Source of the DNA: Hufsiella arboris
Lineage (GTDB): Bacteria; Bacteroidota; Bacteroidia; Sphingobacteriales; Sphingobacteriaceae
Length of the DNA: 64,000 bases
Assembly: GCF_009834875.1 (NCBI RefSeq)
Contig: NZ_WVHT01000003.1
Coordinates: forward strand, 124,001 to 188,000
Direction: 5' to 3'
Position 1 is the stretch's first letter. Each line of letters begins with the position of its first letter. Shown here in pieces: positions 35,028 to 44,465 of this stretch. Position numbers and translations under genes: made by a program. The notes under the pieces are model-generated. The model saw only the letters and a list, made by a program, of their open reading frames with translations, made no database searches and had not been told where the DNA came from.

Positions 35028-37085
35028 TTACTTATTCGAGAAATGACAGGAAATTCCGGCATAATAATTCCTCAACGGCGATGGATTAAAATAACGGTTT
35101 CCTACAGCGTTCAGATCATTACCTAAACTATAAGTTTCATTTAACAAATTATCTGCCCCTACATAAAATTCCAGCATGTTATTTTTAAGCGCATGAGCCC
35201 AATTTAACTTTGCCTGTACTAGGTTATATGAATTCGCGAATGCCGAGTTAGCATCATTCAGCGGCAATTTCGATGTATAATTATGCTGTATAAAAAGCTG
35301 CAGTCTTGCAGGAAACTGGACAGACACACTGCTTACGACAATGTTTTTCGGAACTCCGGTTAACGCGTTTCCGGAATAATTCTGTTCAGCGTTCTGATAG
35401 TTCTTAAATTTAAAATAGCTCAGCGTATAACTGTTATTTAATTGAACTCCTCTTACGATATGACGTTTATTCGGCCGCACCAACCAGAAATTTAACTGAG
35501 TTTCCAATCCCCATTGATTGGTTCCGCCGGCATTGACAAAATACTCCTGATCCTGATCATTTAATCTGCGGACAATAGCATCATGAAGCTGATAATTAAA
35601 AACTACAGCATCCAGCCAAAGCCTGTTTGAAAAGCTTTGCAGTCTGAAACCCGTTTCATAGTTCCAGCCATTTTCAGGTTGAAGCGACGTATTAATAACA
35701 TTGTTCGACGACCGTATTTCGGCCAGTGTTGGCGGACTATAACCACGGCTGGCCGAAGCCCGCCATGCAAAGCCCTGTAAAACTTGGTAAGATAATGCTA
35801 GTCTCGGCATCAGCTGTTCGTCAAACTTAATTGACTGCTGAGAAATAACAGTTGGAAAGTAGCTTTTGTAGTAATATTTATAAAAATTAAGACTTAATGC
35901 AGCTTCGGCAAATAAGCGACCGCTCTGATAGCTCAGATGTGAAAAAGCAAAGCTTTGGAAGGCTTTAAGGTAATCTGATGACTGCTCAGCAGCTGGCTGG
36001 CCATGATCATTGTTAAAGTTGGAAATATCCGAACCTGTTTGTGATGATTCATATCCCAGGTTAAATTTCCAGGACGAGTTTGCTGCAACATGGTTCCACT
36101 CGGCATATGTACGAAGCCCCAAAGTCCATTCCCGCCTTTTTTCATAATTAGTGATAAATGGATTTTTGAAATCAGTTGTCGAACCGAAAACAGATAAAAC
36201 GAATCGCGCATCTTTGAATAAACTGGTTTCATTAGTCAGGCCGCCAAAAAATGTCTTGTTATAGATTGCTGCATGCTGATCAGCGGCGCCGGGTAGCGTG
36301 GCTGTCGCGGGACGGGCTGATCGTGGATCCATATCCATTTGCGCTTTTGTTAATCCCCCGGGGGTCTCATATTGAAGATCAGAATAAAACGCAATGAGCT
36401 TCAGATTGCCGGATGAAGAATATTGATATTTTTGGTTTGTCTGAATATAATTCCGGTTTAAGGCACTGTTCTCCCGGTAACCATCCGACCGCTGAAATGC
36501 CTGGTTTATGTTCAGCGAATAATTTTTCCATAATTTCTGTATTCCGGCTGTTTCGTGAAATAAGCCGTAAGATCCTCCGCTGATATCCGCTAAAACCCTA
36601 GCGCTATCTTTAGATGATACGGGGTCAATAAGTACAACACCACCTGAATTTGCCCCGAAGACACTGGCTTCCGGACCCTTTAGTATTTCCAGCCGCCCAA
36701 GGTTTCCTGCATCCAGCAGGTTTATGTATGTATTGCCGCCGGCGTCCGTAATTGGCAAGCCGTCCATGTACACTTTCAGGTTTCTAACCCCAAAGGGCGA
36801 ACGCAGTAAACTGCCACGTATCGAAAGCCGGTAACTTCCCGGCGATCGTTCTTCCATCCGAACACCTGGCGCTGTATTAATAGCAGATACCAGCGAAGTA
36901 CTTTGCTGCAATGAAAGCTGCTTCGAATCGATAACTGAAGCAGAGGCCGGCGATTTTAAAACAGGCTGATCAGCAAAATAGGCCTTAATAACCACCTCAT
37001 CCAACCTTTGTACCGAATCGCTTTTTGTTTGAGCCGCAAGAATGCATGGAAGCAATAAGGCAAAAGTCGCAAGATAAATTTTCAT
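35028..37085 (-). CDS. TonB-dependent outer membrane receptor
   Basis: A 685-residue receptor starting at ATG 37085 (MKIYLATFALLLPCILAAQT, a signal peptide); the frame extends to 37154 without start signals and overlaps the upstream gene. The plug domain begins with a TonB box-like RLDEVVIKAYFADQPV and contains SIRGSLLRSPFGVRNLKVYM and LGRLEILKGPEASVFGANSG near residues 80-150. The rest is a 22-strand barrel, ending in the typical YYAGISCHFSNK. No SusD partner, so it is likely an iron, vitamin or metal receptor rather than a glycan importer. The terminator at 37099-37123 separates it from the dehydrogenase gene upstream. Confidence 0.9.
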   Translation of the reverse strand: MKIYLATFALLLPCILAAQTKSDSVQRLDEVVIKAYFADQPVLKSPASASVIDSKQLSLQQSTSLVSAINTAPGVRMEERSPGSYRLSIRGSLLRSPFGVRNLKVYMDGLPITDAGGNTYINLLDAGNLGRLEILKGPEASVFGANSGGVVLIDPVSSKDSARVLADISGGSYGLFHETAGIQKLWKNYSLNINQAFQRSDGYRENSALNRNYIQTNQKYQYSSSGNLKLIAFYSDLQYETPGGLTKAQMDMDPRSARPATATLPGAADQHAAIYNKTFFGGLTNETSLFKDARFVLSVFGSTTDFKNPFITNYEKRREWTLGLRTYAEWNHVAANSSWKFNLGYESSQTGSDISNFNNDHGQPAAEQSSDYLKAFQSFAFSHLSYQSGRLFAEAALSLNFYKYYYKSYFPTVISQQSIKFDEQLMPRLALSYQVLQGFAWRASASRGYSPPTLAEIRSSNNVINTSLQPENGWNYETGFRLQSFSNRLWLDAVVFNYQLHDAIVRRLNDQDQEYFVNAGGTNQWGLETQLNFWLVRPNKRHIVRGVQLNNSYTLSYFKFKNYQNAEQNYSGNALTGVPKNIVVSSVSVQFPARLQLFIQHNYTSKLPLNDANSAFANSYNLVQAKLNWAHALKNNMLEFYVGADNLLNETYSLGNDLNAVGNRYFNPSPLRNYYAGISCHFSNK

Positions 37086-37098
37086 CAAATTGAAGAAA

Positions 37099-37123
37099 CA
37101 AAAAATCCCGCTAACATCGCGGG
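37099..37123 (-). terminator. Intrinsic terminator after the sugar dehydrogenase gene
   Basis: Minus-strand CCCGC / GCGGG stem with seven-base loop followed by ATTTTTTG, between the dehydrogenase stop and the TonB receptor start. Confidence 0.8.
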
Positions 37124-37129
37124 AAAAGT

Positions 37130-38458
37130 TTATTTGGTTGCGCTGACACGCCATATTGTACTGCTGACATCGTCCGCCACCAGCAAATCGCCCTGCGGCG
37201 TTATTGCAACGCCCACCGGCCGGCCATAAACTTCGCCACTGCCTTTAGCTGCAATAAAACCAGTTAAAAAATCTTCCAGTGCACCAGAAGGCTTTCCGTC
37301 TTTAAAAGGAACGAAAGCAACTTTATAACCGGATAGTTCGGAACGGTTCCATGATCCGTGCTGACCGATGAATGCACCGCCCTTGTATTTTTCGGGAAAC
37401 TTGTCGCCGGTATAAAACACAAGTCCTAGTGAGGCCGTATGCGCACCAACTGCTAAATCCGGAACGATCGCCTTTTTAACCAGGTCCGGATTTTCACCTT
37501 TGCGGCGCGGATCTTCATGCTGTCCGTAATAAGAATAAGGCCAGCCATAAAAAGCGCCTTCCTTAACGCTTGTTATATAATCAGGGACCAAATCATCACC
37601 CAGATTATCACGTTCATTTACAGCCGTCCAAAGCTTTTTTGTAACAGGTTCCCAAGCCATTCCTACCGGATTTCGCAGCCCGCTGGCATAAATTTTTTCG
37701 CCCGACCCATCGGGATTGACCTGGAGGATATTTGCCCGCCGTTTTTCGTTTTCTATACCGTTCTCTGCAACGTTACTTGCGGAACCTACCGTAACATAAA
37801 CTTTCGAGTAATCTTCATTAGCAATCAGGTTACGTGTCCAGTGATTATTGTAACCACCTGCAGGAAGCGCTAAAATTGTTTTGCCGGTACCTATAATTTT
37901 GGTTTGGCCGGGTTTATAATCGTAAACCAATAAGCCGTTGGTATTAGCTACATAAAATTTATTTTCAATGATCAGCATACCGTAAGGCTGATCCAGGCCT
38001 GTTAAAAACGTCTCGCGAATTTCCGGTTTGCCGTCATTATTTGTGTCGCGAAACAAAACGATGGTATTAGCACTCGCCCCTGCTACTTCAGCTTTGACCT
38101 TTCCTGAAATTTCGCCCGCAATTTTTTCAACACCCTTCCTTTCAGAATTCGAAAGTGCAACCAGTATATCGCCGTTTGGAGCTACATAGATATTTCGCGG
38201 ACTTTTCATACCGTCGGCAAATTTTGTAACCGTAAAACCCTCCGGAGCAACCGGTGTTTTACCCGATGGCCAGCCAATGACTTTGCTGAATTTTGTATGA
38301 GATTTCGTGGTATCGGGATCCGGCAGATTAACATCCTGGTTCGAGCTCGTTTTTACCGTTCCCCCGGTCCCTTTACCTTTCTTTTTTTCCTGCTGATTAC
38401 AGGCGAGCAAGCCGGCCGTTAATATCCCAAAGAGTGCAAGTTGCGATATTTTTTTCAT
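37130..38458 (-). CDS. PQQ-type sugar dehydrogenase (sorbosone dehydrogenase family) lipoprotein
   Basis: A 442-residue exported protein. The signal MKKISQLALFGILTAGLLAC has a lipobox at LLAC (Cys20). After a Lys/Gly/Thr-rich linker comes a six-bladed beta propeller: GFTVTKFADGMKSPRNIYVA, PNGDILVALSNSERKGVEKI, QPYGMLIIENKFYVANTNG, YASGLRNPVGMAWEP, NERDNLGDDLVPDYIT, EGAFYGWPYSYYGQHEDPR, QHGSWNRSELSGYKV and RPVGVAITPQGDLLVADD. These blades match the glucose/sorbosone dehydrogenase group that uses PQQ, although the family also contains members without PQQ. It acts in the periplasm or at the outer membrane. Confidence 0.85.
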   Translation of the reverse strand: MKKISQLALFGILTAGLLACNQQEKKKGKGTGGTVKTSSNQDVNLPDPDTTKSHTKFSKVIGWPSGKTPVAPEGFTVTKFADGMKSPRNIYVAPNGDILVALSNSERKGVEKIAGEISGKVKAEVAGASANTIVLFRDTNNDGKPEIRETFLTGLDQPYGMLIIENKFYVANTNGLLVYDYKPGQTKIIGTGKTILALPAGGYNNHWTRNLIANEDYSKVYVTVGSASNVAENGIENEKRRANILQVNPDGSGEKIYASGLRNPVGMAWEPVTKKLWTAVNERDNLGDDLVPDYITSVKEGAFYGWPYSYYGQHEDPRRKGENPDLVKKAIVPDLAVGAHTASLGLVFYTGDKFPEKYKGGAFIGQHGSWNRSELSGYKVAFVPFKDGKPSGALEDFLTGFIAAKGSGEVYGRPVGVAITPQGDLLVADDVSSTIWRVSATK

Positions 38459-38516
38459 AAGCTTAGTTTAACGAACAACACCGCGAAACAGACTGTGTTT
38501 GTAAAAAATCAATCAC

Positions 38517-38541
38517 AAAAAAAGAGCCCGAAGGCTCTTTT
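38517..38541 (-). terminator. Intrinsic terminator after the ammonium transporter gene
   Basis: AAAGAGCC-TTCG-GGCTCTTT with a UUCG tetraloop (minus strand) followed by a T run; it lies about 30 bases after the transporter stop. Confidence 0.9.
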
Positions 38542-38569
38542 AAGTTTAAGGTTTGATTTAGAAATTTTA

Positions 38570-39871
38570 TTACAACTCTTCGTCGTGCTGGGTTAAATCC
38601 AAACCGGCAGCTTCTTCTTCAGGAGAAACCCGAAGCGGACTGATAAGATCTGTTACTTTAAGAAGTATAAATGATCCGACAAATGCAAATAACGATACGC
38701 CAACCAGCGCAGCAAGATGCACAAGGAATAAATGGGTTTCGCCATAATACAATCCTTCCGAAGCCGCACTATTTACGTTTTTAGTTGCAAAAATACCGGT
38801 TAGAAGCATCCCTACCATACCTCCAACGCCATGACAAGGAAATACATCCAGGGTATCGTCTACGTTAGTACGTGAACGCCAGATCACTACCAGGTTACTA
38901 ACTACTGCAGCGATAATACCCACTGCCAAAGAGTGAGGTACTGTTATGAAACCTGCAGCAGGCGTAACTGCAACCAAGCCAACTACAGCTCCGACACAGG
39001 CGCCAATCGCTGATGGTTTTTTACCACGTAACATATCAAAGAATATCCATGAAATCGCTGCAGCAGCCGACGCTGTTGTTGTTGTAGCTAAAGCCGTAGC
39101 AGCCAACGCGTTTGCTCCGCCTGCCGAACCAGCATTAAATCCGAACCAGCCAAACCAAAGCAAGCCTGTTCCAAGAATAACGTAGCTTACACGCGCTGGT
39201 GTGTGCTGAGGATCGGTACGTTTCTTCAGATACAATGCTGAAGCAAGCGCCGCCCATCCAGCCGACATGTGAACGACTGTTCCTCCTGCAAAATCCAAAA
39301 CACCTGCTTTAAACATTAAACCATCGGGATGCCAGGTAGCGTGTGCTAACGGGGCATAAATGCAGATCATGAATAATGTTATAAAAATCAGGTATGAATT
39401 AAAACGGATACGCTCAGCAAAAGCCCCAGTAATCAAAGCCGGCGTAATTACAGCGAATTTCAGCTGGAACATCGCAAACAAAACCAATGGTACGGTTGGC
39501 ATTAACGACCAGGTTGCATTACCGAGCATGCCCTTCATCATGAAAAAGGTTGAAGGATCACCTATTATTCCGCCTTTATCTTCACCAAAAGCAAGGCTGA
39601 AGCCAAACACTATCCATAGAATAGTGATAAGTCCCATACAGACAAAACTTTGAAGCATCGTAGAGATTACATTCTTCTTTCGTACCATACCACCGTAAAA
39701 GAAGGCAAGACCAGGCGTCATTAAGAGAACCAAAGCTGTTGACACCAAAAGCCAGGCCGTGTCGCCGGTGTCTATAGTAACATCTTTAACTGTAACTACC
39801 TCTACCGAAGGGTACATGAAGGCGAGAATCAGCACTACAATTAGCAGCGCAAAGGGTAACACTTTTTTCAT
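38570..39871 (-). CDS. amt: Ammonium transporter
   Basis: A 433-residue Amt/Mep/Rh channel with eleven to twelve membrane helices. The signature segments are DTAWLLVSTALVLLMTPGLA then FFYGGMVRKKN near residue 55, and FAGGTVVHMSAGWAALASAL near residue 193 with the first pore His, and PCHGVGGMVGMLLTGIFATK near residue 343 with the second. The N-terminus has an extra hydrophobic segment that may be a signal peptide. Bacteria often place glnK, encoding the PII regulator, beside amt; none is visible. It is preceded by an AT-rich 450-base stretch. Confidence 0.95.
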   Translation of the reverse strand: MKKVLPFALLIVVLILAFMYPSVEVVTVKDVTIDTGDTAWLLVSTALVLLMTPGLAFFYGGMVRKKNVISTMLQSFVCMGLITILWIVFGFSLAFGEDKGGIIGDPSTFFMMKGMLGNATWSLMPTVPLVLFAMFQLKFAVITPALITGAFAERIRFNSYLIFITLFMICIYAPLAHATWHPDGLMFKAGVLDFAGGTVVHMSAGWAALASALYLKKRTDPQHTPARVSYVILGTGLLWFGWFGFNAGSAGGANALAATALATTTTASAAAAISWIFFDMLRGKKPSAIGACVGAVVGLVAVTPAAGFITVPHSLAVGIIAAVVSNLVVIWRSRTNVDDTLDVFPCHGVGGMVGMLLTGIFATKNVNSAASEGLYYGETHLFLVHLAALVGVSLFAFVGSFILLKVTDLISPLRVSPEEEAAGLDLTQHDEEL

Positions 39872-40287
39872 TGTTTGTTTAGTTTAGATTTGATTATTAA
39901 GCATTAATTTTCCAGTTTCTATTACTTTTCCGAAATTCAGCATGATTTAACGCAAAACGTTTGTGAACTCAAGCGAAATACACCTAAATATCACCCAAAA
40001 TCAATTTTCAATCCTTATAAACTAGTGAATTTGGAAGCATGGACTAAATATGCATGTTATTTTGAGTAATTCATAATTTTTTTGCAATAAATTTTAATTT
40101 TATCATAAATCAAAAAGGTAAAATGTGAATTTTTCATACAATTTGACAAATTAAGATAAAATACTATCACAATACAAGCATTTACTGCAGAATCCTAATA
40201 AATAAGATCGGTTCATCATTACATTTTAAAGCAAGGTCACTCGTAAGTGCATTGATACCTTAATCGTTTACGTGATGTTTACTTACT
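39872..40287. other. AT-rich intergenic stretch upstream of the ammonium transporter
   Basis: About 416 bases without a convincing coding frame. It contains the palindromic core AAACGTTT at 39955-39962, the same core as at 571-580, and long A/T runs around 40060-40160. It should contain the amt promoter; I see no TAnnTTTG element that I would trust. Confidence 0.4.
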
Positions 40288-40480
40288 AAATTATTTGTTG
40301 GTTTTTCAGAACAGCTAAATCAGCTTGGTTAGAGACATCGGGAGATACTTGTTTTCTTGATAAAATCATCCAATGCGGGGCGATCGTTACACCACAGCCA
40401 TTATGATTCGTCGCTTTTCTAAATCTGGAAAAAGACAAAGCATAGCCGTCACCAGGATCAAGGGATTGTCATGTGGATGG
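40288..40480 (-). pseudogene. Possible remnant of a decayed coding sequence
   Basis: On the minus strand one frame reads DPGDGYALSFSRFRK, then NHNGCGVTIAPHWMILSRKQ and ends LAVLKNQQII with TAG at 40286-40288. Codon choice looks like genuine coding, but no start is visible and the upstream part continues only in another frame (GFGRIQDLVHPHDNPLIL), as after a frameshift. The GCGVTIAPHW stretch is faintly like the CGGTLIAPxW region of trypsin-like proteases, which is not enough to assign a family. Confidence 0.3.
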
Positions 40481-40581
40481 ACTAAATCCTGGATCCTTCC
40501 GAACCCGTGCCTCTGCCGGGAATTATACATTGTAGATACAGCAACCCGCTTAAGACCGTCGCTAATTCTCATACAATTAAT

Positions 40582-42306
40582 TTAAATATTTCCGTTCTTC
40601 AATTCCCTTACCGCATAATCGGCTGCCCTGGCAGTTAAAGCCATATAAGTTAATGATGGGTTTTGGCAGGCGCTTGAAGTCATGCAAGCCCCATCCGTTA
40701 CAAAAACGTTGGGTGCGTTCCAAACCTGGTTATGAGCATTCAACACTGATGTCCTGGGATCTTTACCCATCCGGGCGGTTCCCATTTCGTGAATTGCCAA
40801 ACCAGGGGCTTGCTCGGTGTTAAATTGGGTGACATTTTTGAATCCGGCTTTTTCGAGCATCTCGGCGCCGGTTTCCAAAATATCCTTAGTCATCCTGATT
40901 TCGTTATCCCCGTATTTACAATCGATGTTTAACAGTGGAATGCCCCATTTGTCTTTATTATTTGCATCCAGGCTCACTTTGTTATTCACGTCAGGGAGAC
41001 ATTCTCCCATCCCGTTCATATTCATTTGCCAGAGGCCCGGTTCGGTTAAACTTTCTTTGAAATCTTTTCCAATACCAACACCATCAGGCACGTCACCCTG
41101 TGATCTCGATCCACTTCCGGCGAAAGCATAGCCACGCAAAAAATTTTCTTTACCTGAATCGTTTAAATTCCTGAAACGTGGCAGGTAAACACCTGTTGGC
41201 CGGCGTCCGTAATAATACGAATCTTTAAAACCCGGATGTTCGCCATACAGCCGTCCGCGGTAATTGTGATCCATCAGGTAATGCCCCAATGCACCGCTGT
41301 CGTTTCCTAACCCGTTAGGAAAACGAGAAGACGTAGAATTCAAAAGTATCAACGTGGAATTGATGGTGCTGGCGTTAACAAAAATGATTTTTGCAAAGTA
41401 TTCCGTTGCGTGAAATGTATTGGTATCGATCACACGCACGCCCGTTGCCCTTTGACTTTTCTCATCATAAATAATAGAATGGACCACTGAAAAAGGCCGC
41501 AAAGTAAAATTACCTGTCGCTGCAGCGGCGGGAAGTGTTGCAGAATTACTGCTGAAGTATCCACCAAATGGACAACCGCGGTAACACAAATTCCGGTACT
41601 GACACGGCCCGCGGCCATTGATGCCTTTCGAAAGATTGGCCGTACGCGATATGATCAGGTTCCTGCCGGGATAATTTTTCTCAATGCTGCTTTTGAAATG
41701 TTTTTCTAAAATATTCATTTCCATTGGCGGCAAAAATTCGCCATCAGGCACCTGGGGCAGGCCATCACGGTTACCACTTATGCCGGCAAATTTTTCCGCA
41801 TAGCTATACCAAGGCGCTATATCTTTATAACGGATTGGCCAGTCGACACCAACACCATCCTTGGCGTTCGCTTCAAAATCCAGGTCGCTCCAGCGCTGGG
41901 TCCATCGCGCCCAAAGCAACGACTTACCGCCAACCTGGTAACCACGTATCCAGTCGAACGGCTTGGTTTGCAAGTATGGATGCTCATCGTCTTTTACGAA
42001 AAAGTGCTGTGTTTCTTCATTGAAAGCATAACAGCGGGAAGCGATCGGATTCTTTTGGTGAATATTTAAGGCCAGTTCGCCCCGATGTTTAAATTCCCAG
42101 GGCGGCATGGTCGCGGTAGGATAATCTTTTATATGCTCCACATCGCGCCCACGTTCCAGGACCAGGGTTTTCAAGCCCTTTTCACACAGTTCCTTAGCCG
42201 CCCATCCGCCTGAAATACCAGAACCGATTACAATAGCATCGTAACTATGTTCATCTTTACCTTTGCTGTTTATGTTCACGGATGCCGGTGCTTTATTGTC
42301 TGCCAT
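40582..42306 (-). CDS. GMC-family FAD-dependent sugar oxidoreductase, second copy
   Basis: A 574-residue paralogue of the gene at 619-2331, with the same order of motifs: AIVIGSGISGGWAAKELCEK near residue 25, the cysteine patch CQYRNLCYRGCPFGGYF near 240, HEMGTARMGKDPRTSVLNAH, and CQNPSLTYMALTARAADYA at the end. It is the last of four minus-strand genes (dioxygenase, TIM-barrel, Gfo/Idh/MocA, GMC) with gaps of 6 to 34 bases, controlled from the side of a divergent AraC gene. In such clusters GMC enzymes oxidise a sugar hydroxyl, often at C3 of a glycoside, so that a partner can cleave or isomerise the keto sugar. The substrate is unknown. Confidence 0.9.
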   Translation of the reverse strand: MADNKAPASVNINSKGKDEHSYDAIVIGSGISGGWAAKELCEKGLKTLVLERGRDVEHIKDYPTATMPPWEFKHRGELALNIHQKNPIASRCYAFNEETQHFFVKDDEHPYLQTKPFDWIRGYQVGGKSLLWARWTQRWSDLDFEANAKDGVGVDWPIRYKDIAPWYSYAEKFAGISGNRDGLPQVPDGEFLPPMEMNILEKHFKSSIEKNYPGRNLIISRTANLSKGINGRGPCQYRNLCYRGCPFGGYFSSNSATLPAAAATGNFTLRPFSVVHSIIYDEKSQRATGVRVIDTNTFHATEYFAKIIFVNASTINSTLILLNSTSSRFPNGLGNDSGALGHYLMDHNYRGRLYGEHPGFKDSYYYGRRPTGVYLPRFRNLNDSGKENFLRGYAFAGSGSRSQGDVPDGVGIGKDFKESLTEPGLWQMNMNGMGECLPDVNNKVSLDANNKDKWGIPLLNIDCKYGDNEIRMTKDILETGAEMLEKAGFKNVTQFNTEQAPGLAIHEMGTARMGKDPRTSVLNAHNQVWNAPNVFVTDGACMTSSACQNPSLTYMALTARAADYAVRELKNGNI

Positions 42307-42322
42307 GTTATAGGGTTAGTTG

Positions 42323-43519
42323 TTAAATATTGGCGGCGATGGTTTTGCGACTTATTTCTCCTGAAACTTTGTCCTTCAGGATAAGAACTTTGGCTCCTGA
42401 AGGCAAAATTTCGTCCTTGATCAAATAGTGATGGTCATCAAAGCTGGTCAGCAACGTAGCCTGAGTTATTTCCTCTTCTCCACGCCAAACATCCAGCTGA
42501 ATTTTTTCCCAGCGCCCGGATTTAGCCGATGCGTAAGCCGCATCAATTACGGCGTTTACGATGTATCCGTCGTAAAAATTTTCCTGGGGTTGGCGGCCCT
42601 GTTCAATCGCATCAAACATATCCGTAAACATATTGGTATATCCCAGTTCGTGTACTTCATCGCCTACCGGGAAAAGCCAGCCGTTGCTGGTTTCTGCTTT
42701 TTCGGCCACGTAGCCGCCTTTCCCTGAACTGAACATTTCGAAACCTGTCCGCAAAAAGTTGTTTATCCAAATGGAGCCTTCTGTTCCCTGCACTTCATCG
42801 CGCAGATCCATTCCACCCCTGAAACACCAGCTAACCTCAAACTGTCCTATCGCCCCGTTTTCGTACTTCACCAGGCCGATGGCGTTATCTTCCGCTTCAA
42901 TCGGATGTACCTGCGTTGCCGCCCAGCACATTACCTCAACCGGTTTTACATTTTTACCTATATAGTTCCTTGCAATCTCAATACAATGACAACCTAAATC
43001 GACAATAGCGCCGCCTCCAGAGAGTTCCTTATTCCAGAACCAGTTGCTGTGGGGACCCGGGTGTGCTTCCCGTGATTTCGCCCATAAAATTCTTCCCAGG
43101 CTGCCGTTCTTAATACTTTGCAGCGATTTTAAAAATTTGGGTGAGTAACAAAGATCTTCGAGGTAGCCACCCATGATTCCCGCTTCATCAACCAGTTGCA
43201 GCATTTGTTTTGCTTCTGCGGCGGTACGGCCCAGCGGCTTGGTACACAGAATATGTTTTTGAGCTTTCGCACAAGCCTGTACGGCCTGCAAATGGAGATC
43301 GTTAGACAGAGCGATGATTACCACGTCAACGTCAGGATGACTTAAGGCTTCTTCCAGGTTTGTGCTGTAGTGAGGTATGTTATAATCCGATGCGAATGTT
43401 TTGGCACGCTCTTCGGTTCTGGAATATACTAACATTACTGTGTCTTTCCGGCGCTGGCCGAGCAAAGAATCTGCATAAAACCGGGCAATAAAACCCGATC
43501 CAAGTATGGCTATTTTCAT
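42323..43519 (-). CDS. Gfo/Idh/MocA family NAD(P)-dependent oxidoreductase
   Basis: A 398-residue enzyme. The Rossmann segment KIAILGSGFIARFYADSLLG is at residues 2-21, the conserved CTKPLGRTAAEAKQML (the EKP-like motif, here TKP) is near residue 95, and the C-terminal alpha/beta domain contains SGGGAIVDLGCHCIEIARNY with the usual active Asp and His near residue 175. It has no signal peptide. Family members oxidise or reduce sugar and inositol hydroxyls; the neighbours suggest a role in turning over a keto-sugar. It is 16 bases from the GMC gene. Confidence 0.9.
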   Translation of the reverse strand: MKIAILGSGFIARFYADSLLGQRRKDTVMLVYSRTEERAKTFASDYNIPHYSTNLEEALSHPDVDVVIIALSNDLHLQAVQACAKAQKHILCTKPLGRTAAEAKQMLQLVDEAGIMGGYLEDLCYSPKFLKSLQSIKNGSLGRILWAKSREAHPGPHSNWFWNKELSGGGAIVDLGCHCIEIARNYIGKNVKPVEVMCWAATQVHPIEAEDNAIGLVKYENGAIGQFEVSWCFRGGMDLRDEVQGTEGSIWINNFLRTGFEMFSSGKGGYVAEKAETSNGWLFPVGDEVHELGYTNMFTDMFDAIEQGRQPQENFYDGYIVNAVIDAAYASAKSGRWEKIQLDVWRGEEEITQATLLTSFDDHHYLIKDEILPSGAKVLILKDKVSGEISRKTIAANI

Positions 43520-43553
43520 TGGTTATAATTGGTTTAAAAGTCGATTGCGCTCA

Positions 43554-44459
43554 TTACGCCCAACCGAAAGTATTTTTAACATATTGAAGACTGTTTTTCC
43601 AATCTTCTTTAATCGGATTAACAGGCGGTGAGTCAAATGCAAGCTCAACGGCCGCTCTGCCTTTGTAGTTTTGTTCGTTTAATGCTTTGGCAATCGCCTT
43701 AAAATCGATGGTTCCAGTCCCCACTGTTTCTGTCCACTTGCCATCAGCAGTTTGATCACGGATGTGCATATAAACTATCTGCTTGCCGTATGTGTTTATA
43801 AATTCGACCGGATCAACTCCACCCCTAACCAGCCAGTTTAAATCAGGGCCTAGTTTAATATCCGGGATACGGGCCAAAGTTCCCTTCAGATCGTGCATGC
43901 CGTTCACCACTTCGTAAGTGTGATTATGGAGATTCAGAATAACTCCATGATCCTCGCAAATTTTTATCAACTTTAGAAGCAGGTCGGCCTGAGCATCTAA
44001 CTCTTTTTCGGTTTTTAAGCGTTGAGCATCGCCTACCGATACACCAAAAGTGCTTCCCTTTAATTGGTGTAAACGATCAACAACAAGCGCTACATCATCC
44101 AAAATTTCCGAATGTTTCGAGCTGTTCCACATCGCTCCGTTATAAGAGGTACCGGTAACAGGAACTTTATATTTCTCAGCCAGTTCACTTAAACGACTTA
44201 CGGCGTCATCGTGGCGCAAATTTACCTCCATCAACTCCAACCCGTCCAAACCTGCATATTGAAAGTCAGAGAAGGCCTGCTCAATTACAGGTGTTGAATC
44301 CCATTCAGGTGGAAACTTACTTGCATACACCCAGATGTGCCCGCTGATCTTTACTTTCCTAGATTTGGACAGAAAATTTGCAGCTTTGACAATTTCATTA
44401 CTTAATAAAACATTACCCGCAATAAAACCCGTGGTAGTTATAAAACGTCTGCGATTCAT
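43554..44459 (-). CDS. Sugar phosphate isomerase/epimerase-like TIM barrel with Tat-type signal
   Basis: A 301-residue xylose-isomerase-like TIM barrel. The start MNRRRFITTTGFIAGNVLLS is a twin-arginine type signal (RRRFITTTGF), so the protein is probably exported. The barrel shows GLDGLELMEVNLRHDDAV, VILNLHNHTYEVV, LGPDLNWLVRGG, VYMHIRDQTADGKW and a final AAVELAFDSPP, with acidic and His residues in the places used for a metal ion. The partner enzymes in the operon suggest action on an oxidised sugar such as a 3-keto glycoside; the reaction is inferred. Confidence 0.85.
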   Translation of the reverse strand: MNRRRFITTTGFIAGNVLLSNEIVKAANFLSKSRKVKISGHIWVYASKFPPEWDSTPVIEQAFSDFQYAGLDGLELMEVNLRHDDAVSRLSELAEKYKVPVTGTSYNGAMWNSSKHSEILDDVALVVDRLHQLKGSTFGVSVGDAQRLKTEKELDAQADLLLKLIKICEDHGVILNLHNHTYEVVNGMHDLKGTLARIPDIKLGPDLNWLVRGGVDPVEFINTYGKQIVYMHIRDQTADGKWTETVGTGTIDFKAIAKALNEQNYKGRAAVELAFDSPPVNPIKEDWKNSLQYVKNTFGWA

Positions 44460-44465
44460 AACTGG

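Noticed and set aside
41724-42023. Plus-strand frame inside the second GMC gene
   Set aside because: Shadow frame of a well-supported gene with clear domain motifs on the minus strand.
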